Positions 1-11,454 of a stretch of DNA of 64,000 nt are shown piece after piece. Location of the stretch: NCBI RefSeq assembly GCF_029784165.1, contig NC_073695.1:97631485-97695484 (forward strand), written 5' to 3'. The notes below the pieces were generated by a model. It saw nothing but the letters and a program-made list of their open reading frames with translations, searched no databases and had not been told where the DNA came from. The translations under genes were made by a program, and so were the position numbers. The stretch's first letter is position 1; each line of letters opens with the position of its first letter. This DNA is from Wyeomyia smithii. Lineage: Eukaryota; Arthropoda; Insecta; Diptera; Culicidae.

Positions 1-865
1 GTATATGACGGCTCTCCGTACCAACCGGCGATGGAAGAAATGCAATGCTCTAGCCTTTCACCTTCGTTCCGTGATTAGTGGCTTCGATGCAGTTGTATAA
101 TCGTTGTGATTATGCGAGCCCCAAACTAATACGATTCAATCTAAATGCAATCATAGTACGCTTTCGATGGACTGTTTGCAACTTTTCTCGATTGGATTTT
201 CGTCATTGACGATCGATGAGCTGTACCTGCTCGTAGACGTTAATTGGTGAATAGCCTTCGGAGGACGTGATGGTTTCATTTTGTTTGCCCATTTATCCAA
301 AGCCTGCCGCTGCCGCTGCCGAAGTAAAGTCATTACTCAAGAGCTATTATCGCCGGTCACGAGAACGTTAGTTCACGGTGTCGCGAAGGTTAAACCGAGT
401 GACCTTTGTTGTGATCACTCATGGTGGTGGAGCTTAAATTCTTTGAACTTTGAATTCCATTCGGTTGAAGCTTGAGCTTTGGTGAACCGATAGATGGTTC
501 GTAGAAGTATAAAATTAACAACAAGTTTACGACCCTGGTTTGCTTGCAAAAGTTGAGCTTTACAGGTTTACAGATCACCGTGCAAATTTGTTCGTAGGAG
601 TATTCGAGTACGGCCCCAAGCGATAGAACAATTAAAAGACGATGAACAAAATGTGCAAATTTTCAGAGTCCGTGTGAAGATTTTTATCGGTTTGCGTATA
701 CTTACGTTTTTTTAGAGTTTTTTTTAAATGTGTTAAAATTTTTGCATGACTTTAGGTAAATAAGATTTTTGCTTCTAAACAGATTTTCGTGTTGTCGAGC
801 AATTGCAAACATTTATATAAAACATATGACATCTGGAGTGAAAATGTAACTTGTTGGTGTGCACT
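1..865. other. No recognisable gene
   Basis: AT-rich DNA with only short open frames on both strands. None shows a recognisable domain, codon pattern or start context. I see no transposon ends here. Confidence 0.5.
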
Positions 866-1092
866 TGATGTTGATACTCTTTGAATATCAAAGCAAAGCC
901 TTGGTGCTACATTCCTGATTCGAAACATGACTTTCTGTTTATTATACACATACTTCGCAGCCAACTGTTGAGTGTACAGGACGATTGCGGGGCTAGCGCT
1001 ACAATCCTACTGACACAACAGTCTCTCCCGAGTCGAGACTCGAACCTACGACGAATGGCTTGTTAGGCCGTACCTCGTACCTCGAAACCAGC
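866..1092 (-). mobile_element. SINE-like tRNA-related repeat, reverse orientation
   Basis: Read on the minus strand, this stretch matches the interrupted repeat at 39,577-40,140 over most of its length. Shared parts are the region with 'cctaacaagcc', a B-box-like 'GGTTCGAGTCT' (here around 1,030-1,045), the 'gtgtcagtaggat' block, and a 3' part ending near 'caaagctttgctttg'. The B-box-like motif and short size suggest a Pol III SINE, but I could not define a clear A box, tail or target duplication. This copy keeps about 35 bp in the middle that the other copy has lost. The family name is unknown to me. Confidence 0.55.
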
Positions 1093-3041
1093 TGAGGAAG
1101 CTCTTCGAACATCACTTATCCTATAGTTGAGTGCAATTACATCGAACAAAAGTGCATCGTGTTACTAGATAACATCAACGAGCAACATTCTATAAAACGG
1201 TGAAAATCCATTTCACTTTCGACTCAAAAAGAATGGATAATAAACTGTTCTAGTAGACGCAATCGTCTCTATCTTCCGAAAATTGTCGTCTTGTGATTCT
1301 CTCGTATTTACACATAACGCCTATCGATGCACAGTGAATCATCGGTTGGTAAATAGATATATTGCGAAATCGTCTTCTGAGAGAGAATCAACTATCTCAG
1401 TGAATGTCAAAACTCGTTCATTACAAAGTGGTATCGTATGGTATTTGTTTCAATCGACTGATAGACAAAGTTGTAAAGGTGTTTAATGTCCATTTCGCTA
1501 ACATGGCTCTTGGCTGTCGAAATAGCTTCTGAAATTCTCAAGGAAAATACGAAACGGATTTTTTCCTTTTTTTATATTGACACAATTTGGAAAATGGAAT
1601 GTGTCATCAGACATATTCAAAGCTGTCAGCGCTTTGGCCAAAACTACTCGTGGAACTGTTTCCTACTGATCCAATCCATCACGGTTAACATCGGAAGAGT
1701 TCGATTAAATTGGTGTTTTCAAAGAACTCGGTACGCAAACAACCAATAAAAATGTGTATACTCTTGAACAAATTTTAAAACCACCGCGTAGCATGAAAAA
1801 CTACTTACAAGCTTTCAAACATTGCAAAAATGGGATATACAAACAACAAATTGTACTTGCGGGAAAGCAGCCTCTCCCAACGGCACGCATTGCCTCTTCA
1901 CCTTATTTGAAACGAGAAAGATGTATTTCTAAAAAGAATGGGGCTACGTCATTACAAAATTGCTTCATGTCTGTTCCCTGCTACCGACCAGAAGACTTGC
2001 ACAATATTTAAAGCATAATTAGCTTGTTTTATTATCAGTGAAAATTTTTCATAAGATAATTACACTGTTAATTATGCGCTCTTTCCTGGCGTGCGCGAAT
2101 ATAAGTTGTCTCCTTCTTCCGATGTAGGTACACGACAGACAAGCAGAACGTGCGCTCTTCTTCAAGAAGAAACCTTACAGTAGCCGTGTTACAACTAAGA
2201 GTTTACTTTGTAGGAAAAAAAACTAAATTGCAAAAGTTGTACCAAGGTGTTATAGTCTACTTGCGTGGTACAGCCCACGCCCTATTCCGATCGGGTGCTC
2301 ATAGTTTGTTCACCAACTTACGAAATAAGATTCATCGATTCACTGGCATTGTTGTTAGGAACAGTTGAAAAAGGTGTTCGTTTATGGATCTTCCAGTTGC
2401 TGCATAAGACTACAGTTTCATTATTTATGCCACACGAATCTAAATGTTTCAAAAGACTCCGAAATGTGGTCTGTCATGCAGAAAGTGACGGGTGTCAATT
2501 AGTCCGACAAATCATGAAACATTCTAGCAAAGATTAAGTCTCACTTGTCTTCATCTCGCTGAGTGACAGCAAAAATGAAACATTCTCCGCATATTTCACC
2601 AGAAATTTTTATGTGCTTCTCACTGCGTATATTGAGAAAAAGGAAGCAAATGCGACTTACAATGCAGCATAGAAAGATGTTAAAAATTCCCATCCGTGAC
2701 TTCTACTCAATTATTATGTGACAGAAAAAATCAAGAGATGGAGCCAATAACTTACCGGAACAAGGGTTTTAGAATTTTATCATAAACTGATGAGTTGCAT
2801 ACAAATTATTTTATTACAAAACTGTATCACCTGATTGAAAGAAAGAATATTTTTCTCGCTGTTTACCACGTTTGTCACTTTCTCACATCAGCTACCGGAG
2901 AAAGTTATTGCCGATCTAGGATTATCATGATATTAGAATCATATCATCACCATTAGTATTGTGGCTAAATTTCTTTCTCACTATATATTAGATAATGAAT
3001 ATGCGGAGTTGGAAACAGGTTGCAAAACACTTATTGTTGCT
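1093..3041. other. No recognisable gene
   Basis: Several open frames of 60-90 codons occur (for example 1,486-1,749 and 2,265-2,537), but they overlap one another, lack recognisable domains and look like chance frames. No transposon ends or tandem repeats were noticed. Confidence 0.4.
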
Positions 3042-3049
3042 TCAACAGG

Positions 3050-3293
3050 CTGGCCCGGATTTGTGGGGGGGGGGCATAGGGGGCAAATGCCCCGAGCCTC
3101 TCGACACAAGGCCCCCCCTCCCCCTAGTCCTGGGCCAGACATGAAGACAGAGTGGAGACTTTTTTTTGCTCGTCACCTTAAGCGTTAAGTCATTCCAAAA
3201 TTTAAAATTTTCATGCCTCTAAATTTTTTAAGAAAAGAGAGGCCCTCACGAAAATATCTGCCCCGGGGCTCCCAGCATCTAAATCCGGCCCTG
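3050..3293. mobile_element. Short hAT-type MITE
   Basis: The ends are imperfect inverted repeats: left 'CTGGCCCGGATTTG' and right, reverse-complemented, 'CAGGGCCGGATTTAGA'. They are followed inward by G-rich and C-rich runs. An 8-bp target duplication with one mismatch flanks it (tcaacagg at 3,042-3,049; tcaacaag at 3,294-3,301). Eight-bp duplications and CAG-type ends are hAT hallmarks. The ends resemble those of the larger hAT at 54,170-56,666, so this may be a deletion derivative of the same lineage. It has no coding capacity. Confidence 0.75.
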
Positions 3294-3301
3294 TCAACAA
3301 G

Positions 3302-4219
3302 TGCATCATACAAATAACATAGAGTTGTTTAATTCTTTTAAGTATCTAAAATGCAAACAGAATAGTTTTTTGCGATTTTTCCAAAACTCAGAAATATTCA
3401 ATATCGATCGGTACTATTTCATCTTTGCAAACGCTGCTTGGGTTTTAAATTAAAAAAGAAAAAAAAATTTCCCCAAGAAATCGACACACAATAATGACAA
3501 ACAAAAGATTGCTCAAACAAAGACGATGAACTAGTCGTGGTTCTTTGCATCGATTCGATCCCATAGACCAAACATTCGCTGCAGTCGTCAAGATTGAGAT
3601 AACCCACTTGACGATGAAGTCAGAGCTGAACCTAATTTCCTCCGCTTTTTTTTTGTGACGACACATCACCGAGCGAGCGAACTGTTCTGACAGGAAAATT
3701 GGTCTCGCTGGAAATGGTAATGAGGTACTACAAGACAAGAGATTCTTTCACAAACCCATACCCAACCCATCCACGCTCACTGCCGTGATTCGATAGGGGC
3801 ACGAATGGTAAATCTTTTTGCCACGCGAAACTGTCTGCCATGCCCCGGTTCTAAATGGAGCAATTAACGCGCTCACATCGCGTGTTAGTCTAACACGAGA
3901 AGAAGAAAAAATGTTCAGTGATGGTAATGGTTTTAACTGAGAGCAGTGAGTGGTGGTGGGCATTGTATGTGTAAGGTTTGATTAGAATCATTTATCATTG
4001 TGGGGCAGTAGGGACGGTTCCGAAGGGAACGTATTTCTAAATTGTTCATTACAACTTGTGACTGACCGCGTGCCAATCAAGACAAACCGCACTGCCATTG
4101 CAGACCACGAAGGCTTAACTTTGATTGTTACAGCTAACTGACAAAGAAAGCTGTGAGCAATTGTATCTCTCGCAGAATTTTTTAATTTGTTTCGGAATTT
4201 CATTAATGTTTTACTTTAA
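3302..4219. other. No recognisable gene
   Basis: Minus-strand open frames of 60-97 codons at 3,419-4,203 have no recognisable domain. Nothing else stands out. Confidence 0.4.
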
Positions 4220-4579
4220 TTTTGCCTGCACCCTTTTTGAAGTAGAATACTTCTCTCAGGAAGTTCGGCTACCTAGGGATGTGAAATGAAAATCTAAAAC
4301 CGAAAAAAGTGAAAAATATGTCCAATTTCAAATGCTAATAAATCGGTTAGTATTCGATGGTTTTCCTTCGTTCTTGCAGCAATAGATTGTAAAATCTTCT
4401 AAGATTCTTCCCAAATTAAGATAATTGTAATTTTATTATTCACACTATTGTACTATTGAAAATAGTCAAGCCTTGTCAAAACGAAAAATTCGACCTCTGA
4501 TTGGTCGTTATATGCTTGCTTCCCAAGCACGGTCGACAGGATCATATACCTTGCTATTGAAAACATGCTATTTGGCCCA

Positions 4580-4641
4580 TATAAGAGCCTATTTCAGCCG
4601 GAGCCGCTCATAATAGTTCTAGACAGCGACAACAGCAGTCG
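4580..4641 (+). promoter_or_regulatory. Core promoter 1 of repeat copy 1
   Basis: TATAAG at 4,580 lies 30 bp before an initiator-like TCATAA (A+1 at 4,610). AGTCG, which fits the arthropod DPE pattern RGWYV, starts exactly at +28 (4,637). The same three parts at the same Inr-to-DPE spacing occur in copy 2 (TATTAG 12,106; A+1 12,136; AGTCG 12,163) and copy 3 (13,452; 13,482; 13,509). Transcription itself is inferred. Confidence 0.5.
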
Positions 4642-4735
4642 TCCTTCCTTAGCAGCAGCACTAGCCCTGTGGTTGGTCACCACGTCTCAGGAGCAGCGCG
4701 GTTTTTCTCAGCGTGTGTCGCCAGACAGCCATTAT

Positions 4736-5095
4736 TCCCCCCGTGTTGGGGCAGCATGAAGATTGCCATCAGGAAATCCAATTTTGGAAATCAAAATGCC
4801 TTTTTCAAGGCAAATGAACAAGTCATTGAAAGTTAATAATTTTTGTCAACGCAAGCAAGCATTCTGTTGTCCGTGTATCTTAATTCCCCCAATGTTAGGG
4901 CAGCTCAAAAGTTGTAATCAGTAACCGATTTTGTATCGCAAAATGCTTTTTCAAGTCAAATAAACAAATAATTGAAGGTTAATAATTTTCTGGCAACAAC
5001 ACAAGCAGACATTCTGTGCGGGATGCAATCAAATTCTGTTGTAGTTGTCTAATTTTTACTTTTACTTCATTTAGTAAACCCCCCACTGTAGGGGC
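4736..5095 (+). repeat. Three diverged stem-loop repeat units
   Basis: Three units each start with a C-run/G-run hairpin: 'CCCCCCGTGTTGGGGCAGC' near 4,736, 'CCCCCAATGTTAGGGCAGC' near 4,886 and 'CCCCCCACTGTAGGGGCAGC' near 5,079. Each continues with a related segment (an 'aa..ttg..atcag' block, then 'aaatg..ttttcaag' and 'aataatttt'). Copy 3 has the same trio near 13,609, 13,831 and 14,020. The reverse-oriented relative has two near 62,288 and 62,515. Loop bases vary while C/G stems largely persist. Confidence 0.6.
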
Positions 5096-5474
5096 AGCGC
5101 AAAGGTTGCGATCAGCATAACTGACTTTGAATAACAAACTGTCCTGTTAGACCGCATCCACAAAGACAGTTAGTTCGACTATGCAGAGCTAATATGAAGT
5201 CGATTCAATCAATCAGCAGTAACAGAATTTCGTCGTCTCCCAGTTGCCAAGTTGCAACATGATGCAACACGCAACAGCGAGCAAACGAAATCGCTTGATG
5301 CTACAAACCGCAATAAGATACGGGTTAAAACCGTTGCGTCTGTGAGAGCACCATCGGTGTTTATTCGCTGGATACAAAAATCATATGCGAATTCTGGAAT
5401 AATTTGTCTGAAGAACATTAAAGAATGGAACAACTGAACTGAAAGGCGTGGCCTATTTCGTAGCACCCTTCGGC

Positions 5475-5538
5475 TATAAAAGAGTGTTTCTGGGAAAACT
5501 AGCTACATTCATTAGTCGGAAGGTGCGCTGGATGGACC
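5475..5538 (+). promoter_or_regulatory. Core promoter 2 of repeat copy 1
   Basis: TATAAAAG at 5,475, initiator ACATTC with A+1 at 5,507, and DPE-type GGACC at 5,534 (+28). The same arrangement is in copy 3 (14,416; 14,445; 14,472) and on the minus strand of the relative at 62.7 kb. The +28 spacing is exact in all three although the TATA distance varies from 29 to 32 bp. Confidence 0.6.
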
Positions 5539-6105
5539 GTCCGGGTTGCGCCTGTGGCTGCCTTCAAAATGCCTGAGAACGAACGCCAACGCGAGCGATC
5601 GGGCGAGGCGAAACAATTCGGGTGTGCTTAGACGATCGTCATTTTTCGTTGTTGATATTATTCCCCACATGAAACGACGCGCTTTCGTACGATAGCGGCG
5701 ATATTAGCGGTAGATGCATTTGCCAACACTTACTCCAGTTAAGCCGTGTCTAATTTTCAATGTGAAAACACCTTTCTATTGTGTTGGCCGTGCGCATTAG
5801 GCCTCTACCAGGCTAAACGCGAAAAGCGGCTCGAACCGATTCGCCCGGCCGTAGGTTAATATACAGCCGTAAGTGGAGCTGTGTAAAAGTATTAAACTTC
5901 AACCTTGCGGTCGTTGCTTTGCATACAACCCTCCTGTGATTTTTGCCTTACGTTTTCAACGGCATTTTAAATTTATATACGAATTAAAACGCAGCAAAAA
6001 AAACGTGTTCAAACCTGTTGTAATTTTTGAATATGTATGCGATACAACATACACTAGTAAACAAAAAGTTTGTAAAAATCACAATTCCTGTTACTACAAG
6101 CATGG

Positions 6106-6249
6106 CACTGCCGTTATTCGCATAACAGTCCTATGTAAAATTTTGTGTTTTCTTGTTTCTAGTGGGAATGGGTCCATTTTGGCATGCTCCCGCTAAAGAC
6201 AAGAAAACACAAAATTTTACATAGGACTGTTATGAGAATATCGGCAGTG
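6106..6249. mobile_element. Foldback MITE
   Basis: A nearly complete hairpin. The left arm starting CACTGCCGTTATTCGCATAA (6,106) pairs with the right arm ending at 6,249, through about 65 bp per arm and a short loop near 6,173-6,184. Arms differ at a few positions, so this is an aged element rather than an assembly fold. I could not identify a convincing target duplication, so the superfamily is open. Confidence 0.65.
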
Positions 6250-6608
6250 CAGTAGTTGATTATACTGCTTTAAAGAGGAAAGTGTTCCGAGCCTCAAGAC
6301 AGTGTCCGATGCAAATCATGGCTTCAATTTGTATTAAACTTTTGACTGGGTAAAGTTTCTGAATTTTTTTTTTGTTTTAAATTTTCAATCGATGGTATTG
6401 TTCTAATTGATTATAGAGTGTTCCATTATGCCTAAGCATGATTTCAAATAAATGGTATAAACAATTTAAGAGTAAACTCAATTTTAATATCACTTTGATT
6501 TTCTCTAAGATCTTCGATTACAGTGCATTGTTTCAAAATTTGGTTCTAGTCAATCGTAGGCCAATGATCGAATTCCCGATCGAACCGATCGAAGACTACC
6601 CATAATTT
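6250..6608. other. No recognisable gene
   Basis: AT-rich DNA between a MITE and a transposase relic. Nothing recognised. Confidence 0.4.
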
Positions 6609-6950
6609 TCAACACGGACTGATTTGCGATGATTTGGCCACTTTTTCCAGTCTTTTGCCTTTTTTTGGATGGAATCTACTGATTTCACAGATTTTCTCAA
6701 ATATGACTTGATAAGAGCTCAAAAAATCTCGATTAGCCTTGCCTGGAGACAATTTAGCGGATTCTTCTGGCACGAAATTAACTTCGTTGGATTGATACCA
6801 GGCCATCGTGTCCTTTGAGTAGGGCACTGATGCCAAATCTGGCCAGTACTGGGTGGTTATGTTGACGATCATGAGCAGCACATACCGATTAAGACACTTC
6901 CGGACATAAACAGCTAGGGTAAGTGAACTATATTTCGCCACCCAAAACAT
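6609..6950 (-). pseudogene. Mariner/Tc1-type (DD37E-like) transposase fragment
   Basis: The minus-strand frame contains 'YWPDLASVPYSKDTMAWY' followed by 'NEVNFVPEE'. This corresponds to the segment with the second catalytic aspartate (WPDLAS..Y) in the mosquito DD37E branch of the Tc1/mariner superfamily. The same block recurs at 52,690-53,085, and a neighbouring block at 19,025-19,215. Only this part is present: no N-terminal DNA-binding domain, no third acidic residue in frame, and no terminal repeats were found. It is therefore a dead fragment. Confidence 0.7.
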
Positions 6951-7237
6951 GTTTTTGTGGTTGAAGTAAATATGAAGAATGAGGTTTTACAAAGTAACGA
7001 AAAAACTGGATACATTTGAATGAACTATCCTTTGTTAACCGAATTCGATTGTGTTATGGATTTATTGATATTGATTGTGTTATTGATTTATTGTAACGAT
7101 TAGTTATAGAAACACTGTTTTTGCCTTTCTCCTAGAATAGTATAGCAATCACTTGCAAAACCGAAAGTATAAAAGTGCTCCAAAGGGCCGAATGGCATAT
7201 ATCACTCGACTCAGCTCGACGAGCTGAGCATTTTCTG

Positions 7238-7246
7238 TATGTGTGT

Positions 7247-7311
<65 letters not shown>

Positions 7312-7322
7312 TGTGTATGTGC
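7238..7322. repeat. (GT)n microsatellite
   Basis: About 85 bp of GT dinucleotides interrupted by occasional 'at'. The open frames across it on both strands are artefacts of the repeat. Confidence 0.95.
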
Positions 7323-7344
7323 AGATTTTTATTCTCATTCACTT

Positions 7345-8010
7345 TTTTCAGAGATGGCAGGACCGATTATCATTAAATTAATTGCAAATGAAAGGTCTAG
7401 TTGCCCCATCAGACCCTATTAAATTTCATTGTGATCGGATTTTTAGTTTAGAGGTTATGTATCAAAATGTAAAAATCATGAAACATCATTATCTCGAAAA
7501 CTACACAACCGATTTAACAAAATTAGTTTCAAAAGAACGGGCTACCTGCAAAACCCTTAACTTTTGAATTTCATAAAGATTGAACTTGTGGTTCTAAAGT
7601 TATGAAAAGAAACGTGTTTTGAAGACTACTTAATCTCACTCATGTTTCTCAGAGATGGCTGAACCGATTTTAATGAAATCAGTGTCAAATGGAAGGTCTA
7701 GTTGCCCCATAAGACCCTATTGATTTGTTTTGCAATCGGACTATTACTTCGCCTGTTATGTTTAAAAATGTGAAATCCAGCTATGAAAAGGAACATATTC
7801 CGAAGACTACTTCGACTCACTCACTTTTCTCAGTGATGGCTGACCCGATTTCCACAAAATTAGTGTTAAATTAAAAGTCTAGCTGCTTCATAATACCCTA
7901 TTTAATTTTACTGTAATCGGACTGTAACTTCGTTTGTAATGTACCGAAATGTGAAAATCACGAAATATCATTATCTCAGAAACTACATAACCGATTTTAT
8001 TATCAGATGA
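7345..8010. repeat. Diverged tandem repeat, first unit type
   Basis: Units begin 'tcagagatggc' near 7,350, 7,650 and 7,830, and continue with 'ggtctagttgcccca' and 'ccctatt' blocks. The second spacing is shorter, so one unit carries an internal deletion. No coding function. Confidence 0.65.
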
Positions 8011-8499
8011 GCGGGCTAGTTAAGGATTAACTGATGAATTATGATTGAACACGTGGTTCAAAAGTTTGGCTGCCCTATACGTTCCCATTTCATTTGATTA
8101 TAATTGAACTTAAGCCACCGTTATGTATCAAATTGTTAATAAAACAACGAAGGTCTATTATCAAAGATTACATGACTAATTCGAACATAACTAGTGCCAT
8201 ACGAACGAGTCATCTCTCAAACTTACAAATAACAAACTTCATAACAATTTGATATGTGGCTCGAATATTATGGAAAGACAAGAAATTCAAAGACTTTTGA
8301 AAGTTATACCTGGTTTGATCGATATATGTGGCCTCAACATAATTTTAATGTGGTATCGTACTATTTGAACTTTCCAAATTCATTGATTCCTTGCGATGTG
8401 TTTAAAGTTTGCAAATGCTCAACGAATCGGCTATAGTATATGATCAAAGTCAAATAACAAATCGTGTAAAATGATTGGTTTTATCGAAATGACAACATC

Positions 8500-9643
8500 T
8501 TCGACTTTTGGCTTCTGTACATCGCCGTAATTCTGAATATATTCATTTTGGGTGGTATTCGGTCATTTTCAGCAGACTTTCTGGCATCAATCTGACACCC
8601 GAAAAACCCATATTGGGAGGTATTTAATTATTTTGGTTGTTTTCCACAAACTAAAAGAGGTCGTCTTGAAATTCAAAATGGTGTCCAGGGTCAATGTTTG
8701 GTTTCTATGCATCATCTCGATTACGGAAATATCCATATTGAGTATTATTAGGTCATTTTCGACTGTTTCCTAGAAGTTGCCATTTAGCAATTCAAAACTG
8801 TGCCTGAGGTCAATTGTTAGCTCATTGCATCGTTCTGGTTCCAGAGATACTCATATTGGATGGTATTTGGTTATTTTAGGCTGTTTTTCATGTACCGGAA
8901 GTCGGCATTTTGGATTTCAAAATGGTATTCAAGATAATTTCTGGCCTTTGAGCATCATTCTGGTTGAAGAAACACCCATATTGGGTGTTATTCGATAATT
9001 TTCGGCTGTTTCACAGGAACCGGAGGTCGCCAACCTAGAATCCAAAATGAGCTCTGTGGTCGATTTCAGCTGCTGTGTATCATTCTAGATCCAGAGAATA
9101 CTCATGTTAGACGGAAGTCGGCCATTTTTGGCTGTTTTCCAGAAACCAGAAGTTGCCATCCTACATTTCATAATGGTGTCTGAGGTCAATTTTTGGCTTC
9201 TTGCAACATTCTGGCTCCAGAGATACTCATATTGGGTGTTATTTTGTCACTTTGGGCTGTTTTTCAGAAACCGAAAGTCATCATTTTGGACCTTAAAATT
9301 GCCTGTGAAATCAATTTCTGTCAACTGGTCGTAATTCTGGTTTCGAAAACATTCATATTGAATGGTATTTGGTCATTTCCGGCTGTTTGCCAGACACCGA
9401 AAGTCACCATCTTGAAATTCAAAATTGTGTCTGTAATCAATTTTTAGCTTCTGTGCATCTTTCTGGTTCCGGAGATACTCATATTTAATGGGAATCGTCC
9501 ATTTCAGGCTGTTTTCCAGAAACCGGAAGTTGCCATCTTACAATTCGAAATGTTGTCTGGAGGCGATTTGTGGCTCCAGTGCATCATTACGGTTCCGGAA
9601 ATACCCATATTGGGTGGTATTTGGTCGTTTACTGCTGTTTTGA
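8500..9643. repeat. Diverged tandem array, about 125-bp period
   Basis: The phrase 'catattgggtggtatttggt' recurs in varied form near 8,607, 8,731, 8,850, 8,980, 9,100, 9,228, 9,350, 9,480 and 9,605. Each is followed by 'ggctgttttccagaaacc', 'aagtcgccat' and 'ttcaaaatggtgtctg'. The array stops abruptly at 9,643 and resumes in phase at about 15,669, after the nested insertion. Confidence 0.8.
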
Positions 9644-10250
9644 CGTTGGACTAACGTCTATATCGAAGTTAGGCACCTGAATTTGAAAATCTAGTAATTC
9701 AACCGGGGAAAACCAGGGAAAAGTGGTCAGGTTTTGAGCGCTTATACATCAGTCATTTCTTTTCAGAATTTCGAGGTTTTGGCATCAACCGATCAGAAAT
9801 TAAATTAAATTTAACGGTTGAATTTATGTAACAAAAATAACCTATTGTTCGAGATACACTATTGAAAAATTGATAAATCACATCGATTGTCTAAATCATA
9901 CCGAGCAACCAATCACCACCTCTCTTCACAAGCACAGTCGACACTAACGGATACAACCGATCTGACTTTGTAAACAGTCTCACAGCTTTCAACCAATAAC
10001 GAACTCGCTTTCGGTAGCTGCAACAGGTGTTTCAACACCGTTTTAAAATGCTTCTTTTATCATTACCACTGAACAGATTCTAAACACCAATGGTTTGATT
10101 GATAGGGGAAATATTGCGCAATATTGACATATAATAATTCAAATATGTTTTCGATACTAAACTAGTTAAAAGTTGTGTTAAAAGTCGTGCACATTCAACC
10201 AATCACAAGCTCGCTTCTTGTTTGCTCGCGGATGGATTTTTGCTTTGGGC

Positions 10251-10317
10251 TATATAATAGCCTGTGTCGTCTCATAGCAGTCATCAGTTAACAAGTGAAA
10301 GGCCACCAGGCCGGTCT
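10251..10317 (+). promoter_or_regulatory. Core promoter of the larger element
   Basis: TATATAA at 10,251, a perfect TCAGTT initiator (A+1 at 10,286), and GGTCT at 10,313 (+28, a 4-of-5 match to the DPE pattern). A CCAATCA box lies about 50 bp upstream of the TATA (near 10,198). Organisation matches the promoters in copies 1-3. Confidence 0.5.
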
Positions 10318-10530
10318 TGTATAATCAGCAGCGGTGGCTGATTCCAGCGGCCAAACTGAGCTGCAGCAGAACCAGAGCGGTGGTATCAGGCAGCAGCGGC
10401 GGAGGTAGTGGGAAGCGGCATTTCTTCATTCAGTTCGGTTCTCCTTCGATCTGAGTTGGGTGAAAACAGCCAGAAACTGCACGAGCCAGCACCGCCACTA
10501 GGAAAGCTACCGCCATTTAGTGTGTGTGCA

Positions 10531-10918
10531 GTGTGCACATATAGCGTATGTGCATCTGTATTGCTATGACATTTGCGATGATAGGGATGGCGCTGTTGCG
10601 TGTGTATGGCTAGCTATAGCGTGTGTAAGTCACTAGCATGTGTAGCATATTATGGCTATTGCGTGTATATCTTCAGCGTGTGTACGGATAGTTATAGCTT
10701 GTGTGTGGATAGCTGCTGCGTGTGTAATGATTAGTTATAGCGTATGTATGGATAGTAATAGCACATGGTTGGATAGCTTATGCGTGTGTATAGATAGTTG
10801 TATCGAGTGTATGGAAAGGAATAGCGTGTGTATGGATAGCTATAGCTACAACGTGTGTATGAATAGTTTTAACGCGTGTTTAGATAGTTATAGCATGTGT
10901 GTGAATAACTATAGCGGG
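10531..10918 (+). repeat. Minisatellite, unit about 20-25 bp
   Basis: Many imperfect repeats of 'GCGTGTGTATGGATAGTTATA'. One frame is open across 10,652-10,966 and gives repeated CMDSYS-like residues, but this simply follows the repeat unit and is not taken as a gene. Confidence 0.8.
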
Positions 10919-11110
10919 AGTTTATCGAAGATTATTATTGTCATTGAAAATATTAAAACGTCTTAACGAACACAGTTGTGAATTTGATTTTACAGCAGCG
11001 ATTTTAACTTCTTCAGCCAGTCTTTATTCATCGAGGAAAAATTACTACCTATGAATGATCAACACTTATTTACTTGAAATTTGATTTAGATCAAAACGGG
11101 TTCTTTTGAG

Positions 11111-11454
11111 CGGGGGCCTAGTGTGGTTGGTAACGTCTCCGTCAACCACGCTCGACGCCTGGGTTCGAATCCCACCGCCGACATAGGTGTCGATGGTTGT
11201 GAGGTGGCGTGATCCACTCACAACCAACCCAACTGGTCTAGATTCAATCCTAGCCGACACCGGGAGATTTTCTGAGGCGAAAAATCTCTGGGATCACGCC
11301 TTCCATCGCATGAGGAAGTAAAGCCGTTGGCGCCGGTCCGTTAATAAACGGGTCGTGAGTTAGGATCCTGGGTGTGGAGTCGCCTACCTGGGCGTCGGTG
11401 ATTGGCCACAACAGTGGCGGAACTAGACCGACGGAAAATAAAACGAGAATAAAA
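11111..11454 (+). mobile_element. tRNA-type SINE, Feilai-like, with perfect target duplication
   Basis: It starts 'cgggggcctagtgtggttgg' with an A-box-like 'TAGTGTGGTTGGTAACG' and, about 35 bp on, a perfect B box 'GGTTCGAATCC'. It ends in an A-rich, AATAAAA-like tail. An exact 18-bp duplication, aaaacgggttcttttgag, flanks it at 11,093-11,110 and 11,455-11,472, which is characteristic of LINE-mediated insertion. The overall look fits the Feilai SINEs of Aedes, but the family name is from memory of its features, not a search. Confidence 0.85.

Larger units (their letters stand above)
4228..5940 (+). mobile_element. Promoter-bearing repeat, copy 1 (unnamed family)
   Basis: This is one of three closely similar copies in the window (also 11,762-13,000 and 13,108-15,217). 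It opens with 'TTGAAGTAGAATACTT' (4,237-4,252) after a T-run and closes with the inverted partner (5,887-5,902, slightly decayed here). A tail of about 35 bp beginning 'CCTTGCGGTCGT' follows and ends in 'CCCTCCTG'. An 8-bp direct repeat, ttttgcct, lies at 4,220-4,227 and 5,941-5,948 and may be a target duplication. Inside are two TATA-type core promoters, inverted CCAAT motifs (for example 'ctgattggtcg' near 4,498) and three stem-loop repeats. No protein is encoded that I recognise. It could be a non-autonomous DNA element, a retroposed transcript inserted in reverse with its A-tail seen as the T-run, or an LTR-like promoter module. Confidence 0.65.

Noticed and set aside
5209..5466. 85-codon minus-strand frame also open in copy 3 (14,150-14,407)
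   Set aside because: The two copies are near-identical DNA, so shared openness is expected. The protein has no recognisable domain, and the frame lies opposite the promoter direction.
7132..7381. Open frames of repeated TH or VC residues on both strands
   Set aside because: They arise from the (GT)n microsatellite.
10652..10966. 104-codon frame with repeated CMDSYS residues
   Set aside because: It is the translation of the local minisatellite, not a gene.
11111..11175. Possible functional tRNA gene (A and B boxes)
   Set aside because: The body lacks a complete cloverleaf and continues into a SINE with an A-rich tail and an 18-bp target duplication.
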